A DNA stretch of 64,000 nucleotides, from NCBI RefSeq assembly GCF_950100655.1, contig NZ_CATNLY010000045.1:186001-250000 (forward strand), given 5' to 3'. Within the stretch, counting starts at the first letter, position 1. Every line of letters begins with the position of its first letter. The notes under the pieces are model-generated. The model made no database searches, had not been told where the DNA came from, and saw only the letters and a list, made by a program, of their open reading frames with translations. The stretch comes from Pleomorphomonas sp. T1.2MG-36. Its GTDB lineage: Bacteria > Pseudomonadota > Alphaproteobacteria > Rhizobiales > Pleomorphomonadaceae. The position numbers and the translations under genes were made by a program. This document shows positions 1 through 11,115 of the stretch, piece by piece.

Positions 1-249
1 GCCGACCCGGAGACGGCCGAACGATTGGCGGTGGCGATCCGCGCCGTCATCGGCGAGGCGATCGAAGCCGGCGGTTCGACCCTGCGCGACCATATGCGGA
101 CCGACGGCACCCTCGGCTATTTCCAGCATCGCTTCGCCGTCTACGGTCGCGAAGGTGAAGCCTGCCGGCGGCCGGGCTGCGGCGGAACGGTGGCACGGAT
201 CCGACAGTCTGGACGTTCAACCTTCTTTTGTCCGTCCTGCCAGCGCTGA
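1..249 (+). CDS. mutM: Formamidopyrimidine-DNA glycosylase, C-terminal part (cut by window edge)
   Basis: The frame is open from base 1 and ends at TGA 247-249, giving the last 82 residues of MutM/Fpg. This base-excision enzyme removes oxidised purines such as 8-oxoguanine and cleaves the abasic strand. The visible part has the stretch [14 protein letters not shown] and a C-terminal zinc finger with Cys pairs in CRRPGC and FFCPSC. The conserved Arg in QSGRSTFF is the finger residue that contacts DNA in this family. The N-terminal catalytic proline lies outside the window. It sits just upstream of rpsT, an order seen near dnaA in other alphaproteobacteria. Confidence 0.93.
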   Translation, partial: ADPETAERLAVAIRAVIGEAIEAGGSTLRDHMRTDGTLGYFQHRFAVYGREGEACRRPGCGGTVARIRQSGRSTFFCPSCQR

Positions 250-297
250 CGGCGTTGACGGCGGCCGCTTCACCGTCTATAAGCCCGCCCCAAGGAT

Positions 298-331
298 GGT
301 GGCCGGCGGTCGTCGGCCGCCTGAAGTTTTT
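298..331 (+). terminator. Possible terminator after mutM
   Basis: An 8-bp stem (298-305 with 314-321, one G-U pair) around an 8-nt loop is followed after five bases by T5 at 327-331. The gap between stem and T tract makes it a weak candidate. Confidence 0.4.
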
Positions 332-414
332 ATGTCGTCCGTGTGGCCGGGTTCGGCATCCGCGGCGGCTCCACAACAAGTCCCAGCGCGGCTGGGAGAG
401 AGAAAGGCTTGAGC

Positions 415-681
415 ATGGCCAATACGTCGTCGGCCAAGAAGGCGACCCGCAAGATCGCGGCTCGCACCGAAGTCAACAAGGCCCGGCGGAGCCGCATGCG
501 GTCTTTCGTGCGCAAGTTCGAGGAAGCCGTTGCTTCCGGCGACAAGGCCGCCGCTACCGAGGCCTTCAAGGTCGTCGAGCCGGAGATCATGCGGGCAGCC
601 ACCAAGGGCATCGTTCACAAGAACACTGCCTCCCGCAAGGTGTCGCGTCTCGCAGCCCGTCTGAAGTCGGTCGGCGCTTGA
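415..681 (+). CDS. rpsT: 30S ribosomal protein S20
   Basis: S20 is a primary 16S rRNA-binding protein that helps assemble the small subunit body. The 88-residue product begins [13 protein letters not shown] and is Lys/Arg-rich, with the expected three-helix bundle and the conserved segments near [18 protein letters not shown] and [17 protein letters not shown] chose the ATG at 415 over upstream in-frame starts because a purine-rich ribosome site (GAGAGAGAAAGG) precedes it and the N-terminus matches the family. A strong terminator follows. It is flanked by mutM and the dnaA region, a common alphaproteobacterial order. Confidence 0.96.
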   Translation: MANTSSAKKATRKIAARTEVNKARRSRMRSFVRKFEEAVASGDKAAATEAFKVVEPEIMRAATKGIVHKNTASRKVSRLAARLKSVGA

Positions 682-739
682 GTCTAGGCGCCTGACGACG
701 TCGGATTGACTCCAATTTCGTCCATTGCAAGCCTATCTA

Positions 740-766
740 GGCCCGGCTTCAAGCTGGGCCTTTTTT
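740..766 (+). terminator. Rho-independent terminator of rpsT
   Basis: An 8-bp GC-rich stem (740-747 with 753-760, one G-U pair) with a 5-nt loop is followed directly by T6 at 761-766. Confidence 0.85.
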
Positions 767-1254
767 GCTTTTCCGGCTCATGCGGCCAGGTCGAACGGCC
801 TCGTTGGGGCAGGAGTCGGGTGTCAGATTTTTTATTTCATAAACAATGACTTAGATATACGTCAGATTTACGCAAGGAAGAATCCGCGACCCCGGAAACG
901 AAAACGCGGCTAATGAATGGCGGGGCAGCCGGCGTACGACCAAAGAGGGTTTGGCAGGAAGGGTGGCCGCAAATCTTTGAATCCCCTAGGGTTCGCCGCT
1001 CACGCCTTCCGGGGCGCCCTCTCCGGTAAAAAGCGGGTTAACGACATAGGAAGATTCGGCTCTTGCTCCCCCCATGGGGCCTGTGTATGGTCAGCCCAGT
1101 TGACGCGAGCGAGCCAAGAACTCGGTTGCGAAAGTAAACTAAAGCAGGGGGCTAGCCGTCGGTAGTTCATTAAATTCGAAGGCCGAGGCAAGTAGCCAAC
1201 TCAATCCAGGAAAGGTAATTCAGTATATATGCGCATTTCGCGCATGGATCTGTT
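767..1254. other. Gene-free interval between rpsT and the rhodanese gene
   Basis: No convincing gene is visible. The middle (830-900) is less GC-rich than its surroundings. Near the right end a perfect dyad, ATGCGC-ATTTC-GCGCAT (1229-1245), lies ten bases before the proposed TTG start of the next gene and may be an operator. I looked for DnaA boxes (TTATCCACA and close variants) on both strands and saw none. Confidence 0.5.
1229..1245. promoter_or_regulatory. Perfect dyad upstream of the rhodanese gene
   Basis: ATGCGC and GCGCAT flank a 5-nt spacer directly after an AT-rich TATATA stretch. It could be an operator or a small leader stem-loop. No binding protein can be named. Confidence 0.3.
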
Positions 1255-1752
1255 TTGTCTTTTCTGTTTGGTTCATTTTTGGGTGGTGGGGCAATCTTGG
1301 GTGCGGGGTCATTCAACGAAGATCCAGGCTATTCGGGAGACGTTGGCGTGCGCGAGACTTGGAAGGCGCTTGCCGCCGATTCCTCGTCAGTGCTGATCGA
1401 TGTTCGGACCGTGGCGGAATGGAACTTCGTCGGCCTTCCGGATCTCGAAAGCATCGGCAAGCGCGTGCTGCTCATCGAATGGCAGCGCTTTCCGGACATG
1501 GCCGTCAACCCGGCCTTTGCCGAAGAGCTGAAGGATGCGCTTGCTGATCTCGGTGCCGGTATGGATGCATCGCTCTACTTCATTTGCCGGTCGGGCGCGC
1601 GCAGTCGATCTGCGGCGGTCGCGGCAACGGCCGGCGGTTTCGCGCGGGCCTTTAACGTGGCAGGCGGTTTCGAGGGGGCGCTCGGTCCGGATCGGCACAG
1701 GGGCTGTGTCGATGGCTGGAAAGCGAGCGGGCTTCCCTGGATTCAGAGTTGA
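1255..1752 (+). CDS. Rhodanese-like domain protein
   Basis: Rhodaneses move sulfane sulfur through a persulfide on an active-site cysteine. This 165-residue protein has one rhodanese domain. VLIDVRTVAEW (residues 46-56) is the first core motif, and the active-site loop is CRSGARS with the cysteine at residue 111. The segment GKRVLLIEWQRFPDM is typical of a subfamily found in alphaproteobacteria. The start is uncertain: the longest frame begins at a TTG at 1255 with no clear ribosome site, and a GTG at 1348 would give a shorter but still complete domain. The sulfur acceptor is unknown. Confidence 0.85.
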   Translation: MSFLFGSFLGGGAILGAGSFNEDPGYSGDVGVRETWKALAADSSSVLIDVRTVAEWNFVGLPDLESIGKRVLLIEWQRFPDMAVNPAFAEELKDALADLGAGMDASLYFICRSGARSRSAAVAATAGGFARAFNVAGGFEGALGPDRHRGCVDGWKASGLPWIQS

Positions 1753-2083
1753 TCCGATGCGTCGGACGAGGGCGGCCATGCGGCCGACGTGGTGCGCGCA
1801 GATCGGGAGAGCCGTCATACTGATCACATGCTGAATTCCGGAGATTGCAGCTCCGGTAGATGACGGGTTTCCCGCCCGTCATGCGTATTATCGTCGGCCT
1901 TGTGGCCGACGGAGTTTGAAGGAACGTCCTCCTTTCAGGGGAGGTTCCGCCCGCCGCTCAGAACGCGGCGGAAAAAGAAAGGTCTTCCGGACGTTGCGTC
2001 CGGGGGGCTGACGAAGGGCGCTCCAGGCGGAGCGCGCTCTTCGCGTGGAAGACTGGTATAGAGTTTAGGATGGAGGCCGAGAA
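1753..2083 (+). other. Structured dnaA 5' leader with seven consecutive stem-loops
   Basis: No gene lies here. Between 1838 and 2035 I count seven stem-loops in series: 1838-1856 (6-bp stem, 7-nt loop), 1860-1882 (8/7), 1892-1911 (8/4), 1921-1948 (5 plus 4 bp with a bulge, loop 7), 1951-1971 (7/7), 1987-2003 (7/3) and 2018-2035 (7/4). Six are perfectly paired. None has a T tract, so they do not look like terminators. The dnaA ribosome site GGAGG (2072-2076) lies outside the array. CCTCCTTTC at 1928-1936, in the fourth hairpin, resembles the anti-Shine-Dalgarno tail of 16S rRNA and could pair with that site. Confidence 0.6.
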
Positions 2084-3547
2084 ATGTTGGAAGCGGAAGC
2101 CTGCGGCGTCGCTGGTGCGGCAGTTGGTCATGCCGATGCGTGGGCGCACGTTCGTGGCCGCCTCAAGGCCGATCTCGGCGACGAGGTGTTCTCCTGCTGG
2201 TTTGCCGGCATGAATGTCGAGCAGATCGATGGTGGCACCGTTTGGCTTTCGGTGCCGAGCCGTTTCCTCAAGACCTGGATCTCCACCCACTATCGCGACA
2301 AGCTGGCCGCTCTCTGGCAGGCTGAAGGACCGGCTTACCGCAAGGTCGAGGTGTCCGTACGGTCTGCCATGCGAGCCAAGGTCGAGACGCCGGCTCGCTT
2401 TGCGGCGCCGGAAGCCGCTCGCACGACCGGCGCGTCATTGCCGCGCGTCGCCACGCCCGTGCGTCCGGCAGCCGATTCTGCCTCTGCCCGCCTGTTCGAC
2501 GATATCTCGTCACCGCTCGATCCGCGCTACACCTTCGAGAACTTCGTCGAGGGCGCCTCAAACCGCCTGGCGCTTGCCGCAGCCCGCCAGGTCGCCGACG
2601 GTTCGGCCTCCGGCGTGAAGTTCAATCCGCTCTACATCCATTCATCGGTCGGCCAGGGCAAGACGCATCTTCTGCAGGCCCTTACCCATCGCCTCAAGGC
2701 CGAGCACCCGGAAATGCGCGTGCTGTATCTCACGGCCGAGCATTTCATGTATCGCTTCGTGCAGTCGCTGCAGACCCAGTCGGCCATGGCCTTCAAGGAG
2801 GCGCTCCGGACCATCGATCTCCTGGTCATCGACGACATGCAGTTCCTGCACGGCAAGCAGATCCAGCAGGAATTCTGCCACACCGTGAACACGCTCATCG
2901 ATGGCGCCCGGCAGGTGATCGTCGCCGCCGATCGGCCGCCGGTCGAGCTTGAAACCATGGACGAGCGCGTTCGCTCGCGCCTCTCCGGTGGTCTCCTCAT
3001 CGAGATCGGCGCCCCCGACGCGGCCTTGCGCCGCTCCATCGTCGAGCGCCGCATCGCGCTCACCGCCCAGCACATGCCCGGCTTTTCCGTTCCTGACGAC
3101 GTCATCGACTTTATCGTTCGCAACGTCACCACGTCGGGCCGCGACCTTGAGGGCGCGGTGACGCGCCTTGCCGGCCACAATCAGCTGACCGGCCTGACGC
3201 TGTCGCTCGCCATGGCCGAGACCACGCTGAAAGACCTCATTCGCGTCACCGATACTCGGCGCGTCAAGATCGAGGACATCCAGCGCGTCGTCTCCAAGCA
3301 CTACAACGTCTCCAAGCAGGATCTGCTGTCGTCGCGCCGTACCCGGTCCATCGTCTGGCCGCGCCAGATCGCCATGTACCTGGCCAAGTCGCTGACGCTG
3401 CGCTCGCTGCCCGAAATCGGCCGGCGCTTCGGTGGTCGCGATCACACCACCGTTCTGCATGCTGTGCGCAAGGTCGAGGAGATACTCAGCTCCGACGAGG
3501 CGCTGACGCAGGAGATCGAGGTCCTGAAGCGCATGCTCGAGGCTTGA
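2084..3547 (+). CDS. dnaA: Chromosomal replication initiator protein DnaA
   Basis: DnaA is the AAA+ ATPase that binds origin boxes and melts oriC. The 487-residue protein has all four domains: domain I (about 15-95), a short linker with RAMRAK-type sequence, the AAA+ core with an unusual P-loop [11 protein letters not shown] (about 186-196) and Walker B LLVIDD (246-251), and the C-terminal helix-turn-helix with the signature [13 protein letters not shown] (about residues 448-460). The start is ATG 2084, seven bases after GGAGG. The P-loop has SSVG where most DnaA proteins have GGVG; the Lys and Thr are kept. The preceding leader is highly structured and may control expression. Confidence 0.97.
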   Translation: MLEAEACGVAGAAVGHADAWAHVRGRLKADLGDEVFSCWFAGMNVEQIDGGTVWLSVPSRFLKTWISTHYRDKLAALWQAEGPAYRKVEVSVRSAMRAKVETPARFAAPEAARTTGASLPRVATPVRPAADSASARLFDDISSPLDPRYTFENFVEGASNRLALAAARQVADGSASGVKFNPLYIHSSVGQGKTHLLQALTHRLKAEHPEMRVLYLTAEHFMYRFVQSLQTQSAMAFKEALRTIDLLVIDDMQFLHGKQIQQEFCHTVNTLIDGARQVIVAADRPPVELETMDERVRSRLSGGLLIEIGAPDAALRRSIVERRIALTAQHMPGFSVPDDVIDFIVRNVTTSGRDLEGAVTRLAGHNQLTGLTLSLAMAETTLKDLIRVTDTRRVKIEDIQRVVSKHYNVSKQDLLSSRRTRSIVWPRQIAMYLAKSLTLRSLPEIGRRFGGRDHTTVLHAVRKVEEILSSDEALTQEIEVLKRMLEA

Positions 3548-3872
3548 TCTCAGGGCCGGTACGGAAAAACGCCTGCGAAAACCCGTGCCGTTGACGGCAT
3601 GCTGGCTTGCGGAAATCGGCAGTTGCCGTAATGTGCTTTTCCCCGCTGCCGCCCTGGTGGCGACGGGGAGAACGGCCTAGAGCGTTCGCCGGCCCGACCG
3701 CAAGATCGGGCGATAGGTGGGCGCTTCGGATTGTTTACGGGAGCAGCCGTGTTTCGGTCAGGCGTGTCCTGCCTGATCGACGGGTGTTCATCGCCAGATT
3801 TTCCGGAGGCCGCGCCGGTCGTGCCCAGCGCGACCGTCCTGTGCGCGGCAGCCACGACAGACGGGTTTATCC
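3548..3872. other. Gene-free interval between dnaA and dnaN
   Basis: No gene is visible. The interval holds a long imperfect inverted repeat at 3641-3668 (CCCCG and CGGGG outer arms) with no T tract on either strand. TTATCCATG at 3867-3875 matches the DnaA box consensus at 7 of 9 positions but overlaps the dnaN start codon and stands alone. Confidence 0.4.
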
Positions 3873-4991
3873 ATGCGCGTTACGCTGGAGCGGTCGCACC
3901 TCCTCGCTTCCCTTACCCACGTCCACCGTGTCGTCGAGCGTCGGAATACCATTCCGATTCTCTCGAACGTGCTGATCCGGACCGACGACGGCCAGCTCAA
4001 GCTGAAGGCGACCGACCTCGATCTCGAGGCGCAGGAGTCGGTGCCGGCCGTGGTCGAGCGCCCCGGCGCCACGACGGTGCCGGCGCACATGTTCTACGAC
4101 ATCGTGCGCAAGCTGCCCGAAGGCTCGCAGGTTTCGCTGGAGGCATCGGCCGACGGCGCCACGCTTTCCATCTCCTCGGGTCGCTCGCGCTTCTCGCTGC
4201 AGATGCTGCCGGAGAGCGATTTCCCCGACATCACGGTCGGCGATCTCAGCCATTCGTTCACGCTGGAAGCCGGAGATCTCAAGCGGCTGATCGATCGGAC
4301 GCAGTTCGCCATCTCCAACGAGGAGATCCGCTACTATCTGAACGGCATCTTCCTGCACACGGTCGACGGCCCTGACGGCGCGCTGTTCCGGGCCGTCGCC
4401 ACCGACGGTCATCGTCTTGCCCGGGCCGATATCGCCGCTCCGAAGGGCGCCGAGGGCATGCCGGGCATCATCGTGCCTCGCAAGACGGTTGGCGAAATCC
4501 AGCGTCTCATCGAGGATCCCAAGGCTGAGCTCAAGGTCGAGCTGTCGGACGCCAAGATCAGACTGACGGTCGGCAACGTGGTGCTGACGTCCAAGCTGAT
4601 CGATGGCACCTTCCCCGACTACGGCCGAGTGATCCCGCAGGGCAATGACAAGGAACTGCGCGTCGACAAGGCCGAGTTCGCCGAAGCGGTCGATCGCGTT
4701 TCCACCATCTCGTCCGAGCGCGGCCGCGCCGTGAAGCTGGCACTTGCCGAAGGGCGCCTCATTCTCACCGTCGTCAACCCGGACTCGGGTACCGCCACCG
4801 AGGAGGTGATGGTCGACTATGCCGACACGCCACTCGAGATCGGCTTCAATGCCCGTTATCTCCTGGACATTGCCGGGCAGCTGACGTCGGAGACGGCGGT
4901 GTTCCATCTTGCCGATGCCGGCTCTCCGACACTGATCCAGGATGCCGGCGACGGCGCCACGCTTTATGTGCTGATGCCGATGCGGGTGTGA
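3873..4991 (+). CDS. dnaN: DNA polymerase III beta subunit (sliding clamp)
   Basis: The clamp encircles DNA and holds Pol III and other enzymes on the template. The 372-residue product has the normal length for three repeated clamp domains. Family landmarks include RRNTIPILSNVL near residue 27, SLEASADGATLSISSGRSRF in domain I, and the C-terminal VLMPMRV, whose hydrophobic pocket binds client proteins. The ATG at 3873 is the only start that gives the usual N-terminus MRVTLERSHLL. recF follows almost at once, as in the classic dnaA-dnaN-recF-gyrB order. Confidence 0.97.
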   Translation: MRVTLERSHLLASLTHVHRVVERRNTIPILSNVLIRTDDGQLKLKATDLDLEAQESVPAVVERPGATTVPAHMFYDIVRKLPEGSQVSLEASADGATLSISSGRSRFSLQMLPESDFPDITVGDLSHSFTLEAGDLKRLIDRTQFAISNEEIRYYLNGIFLHTVDGPDGALFRAVATDGHRLARADIAAPKGAEGMPGIIVPRKTVGEIQRLIEDPKAELKVELSDAKIRLTVGNVVLTSKLIDGTFPDYGRVIPQGNDKELRVDKAEFAEAVDRVSTISSERGRAVKLALAEGRLILTVVNPDSGTATEEVMVDYADTPLEIGFNARYLLDIAGQLTSETAVFHLADAGSPTLIQDAGDGATLYVLMPMRV

Positions 4992-5011
4992 TCTGCCGCC
5001 GCTGGAATGCC

Positions 5012-6163
5012 ATGACAGAATCCCGTCCGGAGGCGAAGGTGCGCGTGAGCCGCCTTCGCCTCAACGATTTCCGCAACCATGCCGACCTCTCGCTCGATTT
5101 CCCGGGCCGGTCGGTGGTGCTCGTCGGCCAGAACGGCGTCGGCAAGACCAATGTTCTCGAGGCTCTGTCGCTGCTTTCCCCGGGCAGGGGTTTCCGGCGG
5201 GCGACGCTCGCCGAGATGGCGCGGCTTGGCGGTTCTGGCGGCTTTTCCGTGCTGGCCAATGTGGAGGGTGCCTACGGCGCGGTGCGCATCGGCACCGGGT
5301 CGGGCCCGGACGAGCCGGCGCGGCGGCTGCTTGTCGATGGTGAGCCCCAGAAAGGCAGCGAGCGGCTTTCCGATCATCTGCGGCTCATCTGGCTCGTCCC
5401 GGCCATGGATGGCCTGTTCATGGGGCCTGCGGGCGATCGACGCCGCTTCCTCGACCGGCTGGTGCTGGCGGTCGATCCGGCGCACGGTCGGCGCGTGTCG
5501 TCCTATGAACAGTCGGTTGCCTCCCGCAACCGACTGCTTGAGGCACGCGATGCCGATGCTGCTTGGCTCGACGCCGTCGAAGCCGAAATCGCCGCGACCG
5601 GCGTCGCCGTGGCTGCGGCTCGGCGCGAGACGGTGCATTGCCTTGCCCGCTTGATCGCGGCGCGTCCGGATGGCGACGATGTCTTCCCGCGTGCCTCGGT
5701 TCAGCTGACCGGCGACGTCGATGCGGCGCTCGATGGCGCGGCGGCGGCCGACGTCGAGGACTGGTTGAGAGCCGATCTCAGGGCGGGTCGCTCCCGCGAC
5801 CGTGCGGCCGGCCGAACGCTCGTCGGTCCGCATCGCTCCGATCTTTCGGTGCGCCACGCTGAAAAGGACATGCCGGCGTCGGCGTCTTCGACGGGCGAGC
5901 AGAAGGCGTTGCTCACCGGCCTCGTGCTGGCGCAGGCGGCCTTGGTCACCGAACTGACCGGCAGCCCTCCGGTGCTTCTGCTCGACGAAGTGGCCGCCCA
6001 CCTCGATGCCCGCCGACGGCGATCGTTGGTCGATCTCGTCGCCGCGCTTGGCGTTCAGGCCTTCATGACGGGTACTGACGCGGCTCCGTTCGAAGCCTTT
6101 GCCGGCGAAGCGGAAATCATCGCGATTCCAGACAACGGCAGGCCGGATTTCCGGCAATTTTGA
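5012..6163 (+). CDS. recF: DNA replication and repair protein RecF
   Basis: RecF is an SMC-like ATPase that, with RecO and RecR, loads RecA at single-strand gaps. The 383-residue product has the N-terminal motif LRLNDFRNH, Walker A GQNGVGKTN, the ABC-type signature SSTGEQKALL and Walker B VLLLDEVAAHLD near the C-terminus. A GTG at 4988 overlapping the dnaN stop would add eight residues. I prefer ATG 5012 because MTESRPEAKVRVSRLRL fits the family. The tight spacing suggests co-transcription with dnaN. Confidence 0.94.
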   Translation: MTESRPEAKVRVSRLRLNDFRNHADLSLDFPGRSVVLVGQNGVGKTNVLEALSLLSPGRGFRRATLAEMARLGGSGGFSVLANVEGAYGAVRIGTGSGPDEPARRLLVDGEPQKGSERLSDHLRLIWLVPAMDGLFMGPAGDRRRFLDRLVLAVDPAHGRRVSSYEQSVASRNRLLEARDADAAWLDAVEAEIAATGVAVAAARRETVHCLARLIAARPDGDDVFPRASVQLTGDVDAALDGAAAADVEDWLRADLRAGRSRDRAAGRTLVGPHRSDLSVRHAEKDMPASASSTGEQKALLTGLVLAQAALVTELTGSPPVLLLDEVAAHLDARRRRSLVDLVAALGVQAFMTGTDAAPFEAFAGEAEIIAIPDNGRPDFRQF

Positions 6164-6251
6164 GCCTGATTCGCCGCATTTCCACCCGATTGGCGGACCA
6201 TGGTATCGCCAACATTTGACCGCTGGAATGAACCCTCGGCGAGGTCATTGA

Positions 6252-8786
<2,535 letters not shown>

Positions 8787-9275
8787 CATCGGTCCCGCCT
8801 GGCCGAACCTCGGCGTACGGCAGCTGAATTGGGTGACCTTGGCAGGCTCTTCAGGCTTGCCGAGGCTACTCGGCGAGATTCTTGTCGCTTGCCGCCATGC
8901 CCCGCTCGCAAAGCCGTCCGAATTCTCCGGGCGGCCCTCCTGAACGAGACGGCGGCCCGCGATTTTGGCGCGGGCCTGGGCCATGCACCTCGGCTGGGCG
9001 CGTAAAATCCGATTGGGCCTCCGCTATCCGGATGGACCTTCACCCAAACCCTACGAAGCTTGAAGTGTTGATCGCAACGCGTCATGCCGCGGCGACGAGC
9101 TCGGCAGCTTGGCCGGTTCCCCAAACTTCAGGCCCGAGGCGTACCCACTTCAAAACCCCGACCCAGTCTTCACATTCATGGACCATCTTTCGTCGCCGGC
9201 AGTCCCGCAGGGTTTTGTCGCTGTGACTATGGTCTCCGGGCAGCGCCGACATCCAGGGACGCCGCGACTATTCCA
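8787..9275. other. Gene-free interval downstream of gyrB
   Basis: The interval lies between convergent gyrB and the DUF429 gene. It has one strong structure, a perfect 8-bp stem (8954-8961 with 8969-8976) with a 7-nt loop ATTTTGG. There is no T tract after it, so it may be a transcript-stabilising hairpin rather than an intrinsic terminator. Nothing else was recognised. Confidence 0.45.
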
Positions 9276-10070
9276 TCAACGGCAAGTGACGCCCTGCGGC
9301 ACCCAAACCGCCGATGCCGCATCGCCATACGGCCGCGCCCGACCGTCAAGCGCCATGGCGCCGGCAAGTGCGGCGACGACGGCGTCGAGGCGATCTTCGA
9401 ACGCCTTGAGAGTCCTGCCGCGTGCGCCCAGTGGCGGGAGTGTAAGGGCGGCGGCGCTGCCGGCCAACATGCCGTCAAGCGTGGTGACGATGGTCGCCCA
9501 AATCTCGTAAAGCCGCAGGCGGCGCTCGGCGAGCGGCAGGCCGCGCCAGTATTTGCCGGTGTTTCCAGCCTTGTACGGCAGGCGGTAGGCCGCGCCGAGA
9601 AGCTCGATCAGCGCCGGATGCGGGTAGATTTCCACCCTACAGGGCGGACGGATGTCGAGGGTGGCGAGCGGATAGCCCGCGGCGGAAAGTCCCGCCTCCA
9701 GTGCGCGGCCGACAGCGCCGGGCCGATCCGCGGTGGGCGAATGGGTTCCGGCGCCTCGACCGGAGTAGGCGCGATTGACGGCATTGTCGGCGGCCCGGCG
9801 CGTGAGGATCGGTGCGTCCATCATCGGCATGTCCACGGCGACGAGATCGGGCGCCCTCCCGGCGAGACGACAAGCAGCTGCGATCAGGGCGGAGGGGCCG
9901 CTGCCGACATTGTCACCTGTGAGGCCGATGAACTCTTCGAATGAGGCTGCCGCTGCGATCAGATGCCAGACTGTGCCGGTCTTGGCGGCCAGGGCCACGC
10001 CGCTCGGGTTGGCCGAAGTCCAGGCCGCATCGATCCCGAGCACGACTTTTTCAGATGGTGAAGCCGACAT
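9276..10070 (-). CDS. DUF429 family protein (RNase H-like fold, function unknown)
   Basis: The 264-residue product matches DUF429. It has an N-terminal VVLGIDAAWTSANPSGVAL, the motif DLVAVDMPM near residues 75-83, and a middle block RRAADNAVNRAYSGRGAGTHSP followed by RVEIYPHPA. The conserved acidic residues in LGIDAAW and AVDMPM suggest an RNase H-like fold. No reaction is established. Its start overlaps the last 20 bases of the small membrane protein gene upstream, so the two are probably translated together. Confidence 0.85.
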   Translation of the reverse strand: MSASPSEKVVLGIDAAWTSANPSGVALAAKTGTVWHLIAAAASFEEFIGLTGDNVGSGPSALIAAACRLAGRAPDLVAVDMPMMDAPILTRRAADNAVNRAYSGRGAGTHSPTADRPGAVGRALEAGLSAAGYPLATLDIRPPCRVEIYPHPALIELLGAAYRLPYKAGNTGKYWRGLPLAERRLRLYEIWATIVTTLDGMLAGSAAALTLPPLGARGRTLKAFEDRLDAVVAALAGAMALDGRARPYGDAASAVWVPQGVTCR

Positions 10071-10383
10071 GTCTCCTCGTCGGACGCTGCGATCGGCGTG
10101 CGCCGGCCAGCATCAGGAAGATGCCGGAAATGCCGGCAACGGCGAGAGTCGGCCAGGCAAGTATCGCCGAGCCCCATTCTGTCCATGCCGCGTCGCCGAC
10201 GAGAGGCTTCAACAGCCCCTCCACCCGATCGACGAAATCGGGAGCAATGAGAGAAAGGCTTTCGGACAGCGGAGTCATCACCACCGTATCGGCGGCGATC
10301 GATGAAATTCCGTCGGAAATCAGCGCCACAACGCCGATGGCAAACAGCACAAGCCCAACCACACGCGCAACAAAGGACAACAT
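10051..10383 (-). CDS. Small two-helix membrane protein, PetM-like
   Basis: The 110-residue protein begins MLSFVARVVGLVLFAIGVVALISDG, a membrane helix at residues 3-23. A polar middle with ESLSLIAPDFVDRVEGLL follows, then a second helix around residues 70-95. The layout resembles small proteins annotated as PetM family in Rhizobiales; this is pattern recognition, not a search. I used the ATG at 10383 because GGGGGAG lies seven bases before it and it matches the first helix. A longer frame from 10521 would add 46 polar residues with no support. Function is unknown. Confidence 0.7.
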   Translation of the reverse strand: MLSFVARVVGLVLFAIGVVALISDGISSIAADTVVMTPLSESLSLIAPDFVDRVEGLLKPLVGDAAWTEWGSAILAWPTLAVAGISGIFLMLAGARRSQRPTRRHVGFTI

Positions 10384-10594
10384 GCTAGTGCTCCCCCGCC
10401 CGAACACGGGGCGTATCTTGTGGCTTTCGCGTCTTCCGTGCAACGTCGACGATAGGCATTTGTTTCTATTTTCAAGTTTTTTCAGCCTCCGGTTCCCCTT
10501 CGGGACCGGGGCAGCTATCATCGGCCGCCATGATTGGAGAGAATCACGCCGGGAGCCACGGCGTCCTCTTCCCGTCCCTTGGGAGCCTCACCTG

Positions 10595-11107
10595 ATGCGC
10601 ATCACCGCCACCGTCTCCGTCGTTTCCGTCCTCGCGCTCGCTGCCTGCGGCAGCTACGCGCCGCCGCCGCCGCGCATCGCTCCGTTGGCGCCCCAGCCGG
10701 TCAATCCGGTGGCAAGTCAGGCACTGCCGGCGCCGGTGGCTCCCGCCATGCCGCAGCCGACGACCGATGTGGCCCTCGGACAGCCGACGGCGATGCCTGC
10801 CAATCCGGCCGCTGCCGCCGATGTGCGCAAGGCCGACCTGATCGGTGGATGGACATTGGCCTCGGCCGGAGAAACTTGCCAGCTCTCCATGAACCTGACC
10901 ACCTGGAGCGGCGGCTATCGTGCGTCGACGCGCGGTTGCGTATCCGACGAACTGAAAGCCGTGGGCGCGTGGGATGTCTCCGGCAAGGAGATCTTGCTGA
11001 AGGACGCTTCCGGCGCCGTTGTCGCTCGTCTCTACGCCGCGGCTCCCAATCGCTATTCCGGCCAGACCGACGTCAGCAAGCGCGGCGTGCAGTTCTTCCG
11101 CGGCTGA
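10595..11107 (+). CDS. Omp19-like outer-membrane lipoprotein, AprI/Inh protease-inhibitor family
   Basis: The 170-residue product starts with a lipoprotein signal whose lipobox is LALAAC (lipidated Cys18). A Pro/Ala-rich linker follows to about residue 75, then an AprI/Inh domain (ADLIGGWTLASAGETCQLSM to GVQFFRG) with two cysteines likely to form the family disulfide. Brucella Omp19 has the same plan and inhibits proteases. By homology this protein probably sits in the outer membrane and blocks metallo- or serine proteases. The ATG 10595 is the only start that yields a proper signal peptide. zapE follows eight bases later. Confidence 0.85.
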   Translation: MRITATVSVVSVLALAACGSYAPPPPRIAPLAPQPVNPVASQALPAPVAPAMPQPTTDVALGQPTAMPANPAAAADVRKADLIGGWTLASAGETCQLSMNLTTWSGGYRASTRGCVSDELKAVGAWDVSGKEILLKDASGAVVARLYAAAPNRYSGQTDVSKRGVQFFRG

Positions 11108-11115
11108 TCGCGGGA

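Noticed and set aside
3867..3875. Possible DnaA box TTATCCATG before dnaN
   Set aside because: It is a single 7-of-9 match overlapping the start codon, with no other boxes or AT-rich region nearby, so it does not support an origin.
8954..8976. Strong hairpin after gyrB as an intrinsic terminator
   Set aside because: The stem is perfect but no T tract follows on either strand, so I list it only within the interval and not as a terminator.
9084..9944. 286-codon plus-strand frame opposite the DUF429 gene
   Set aside because: The minus strand encodes a recognisable DUF429 protein; the plus-strand translation is low-complexity and basic without motifs.
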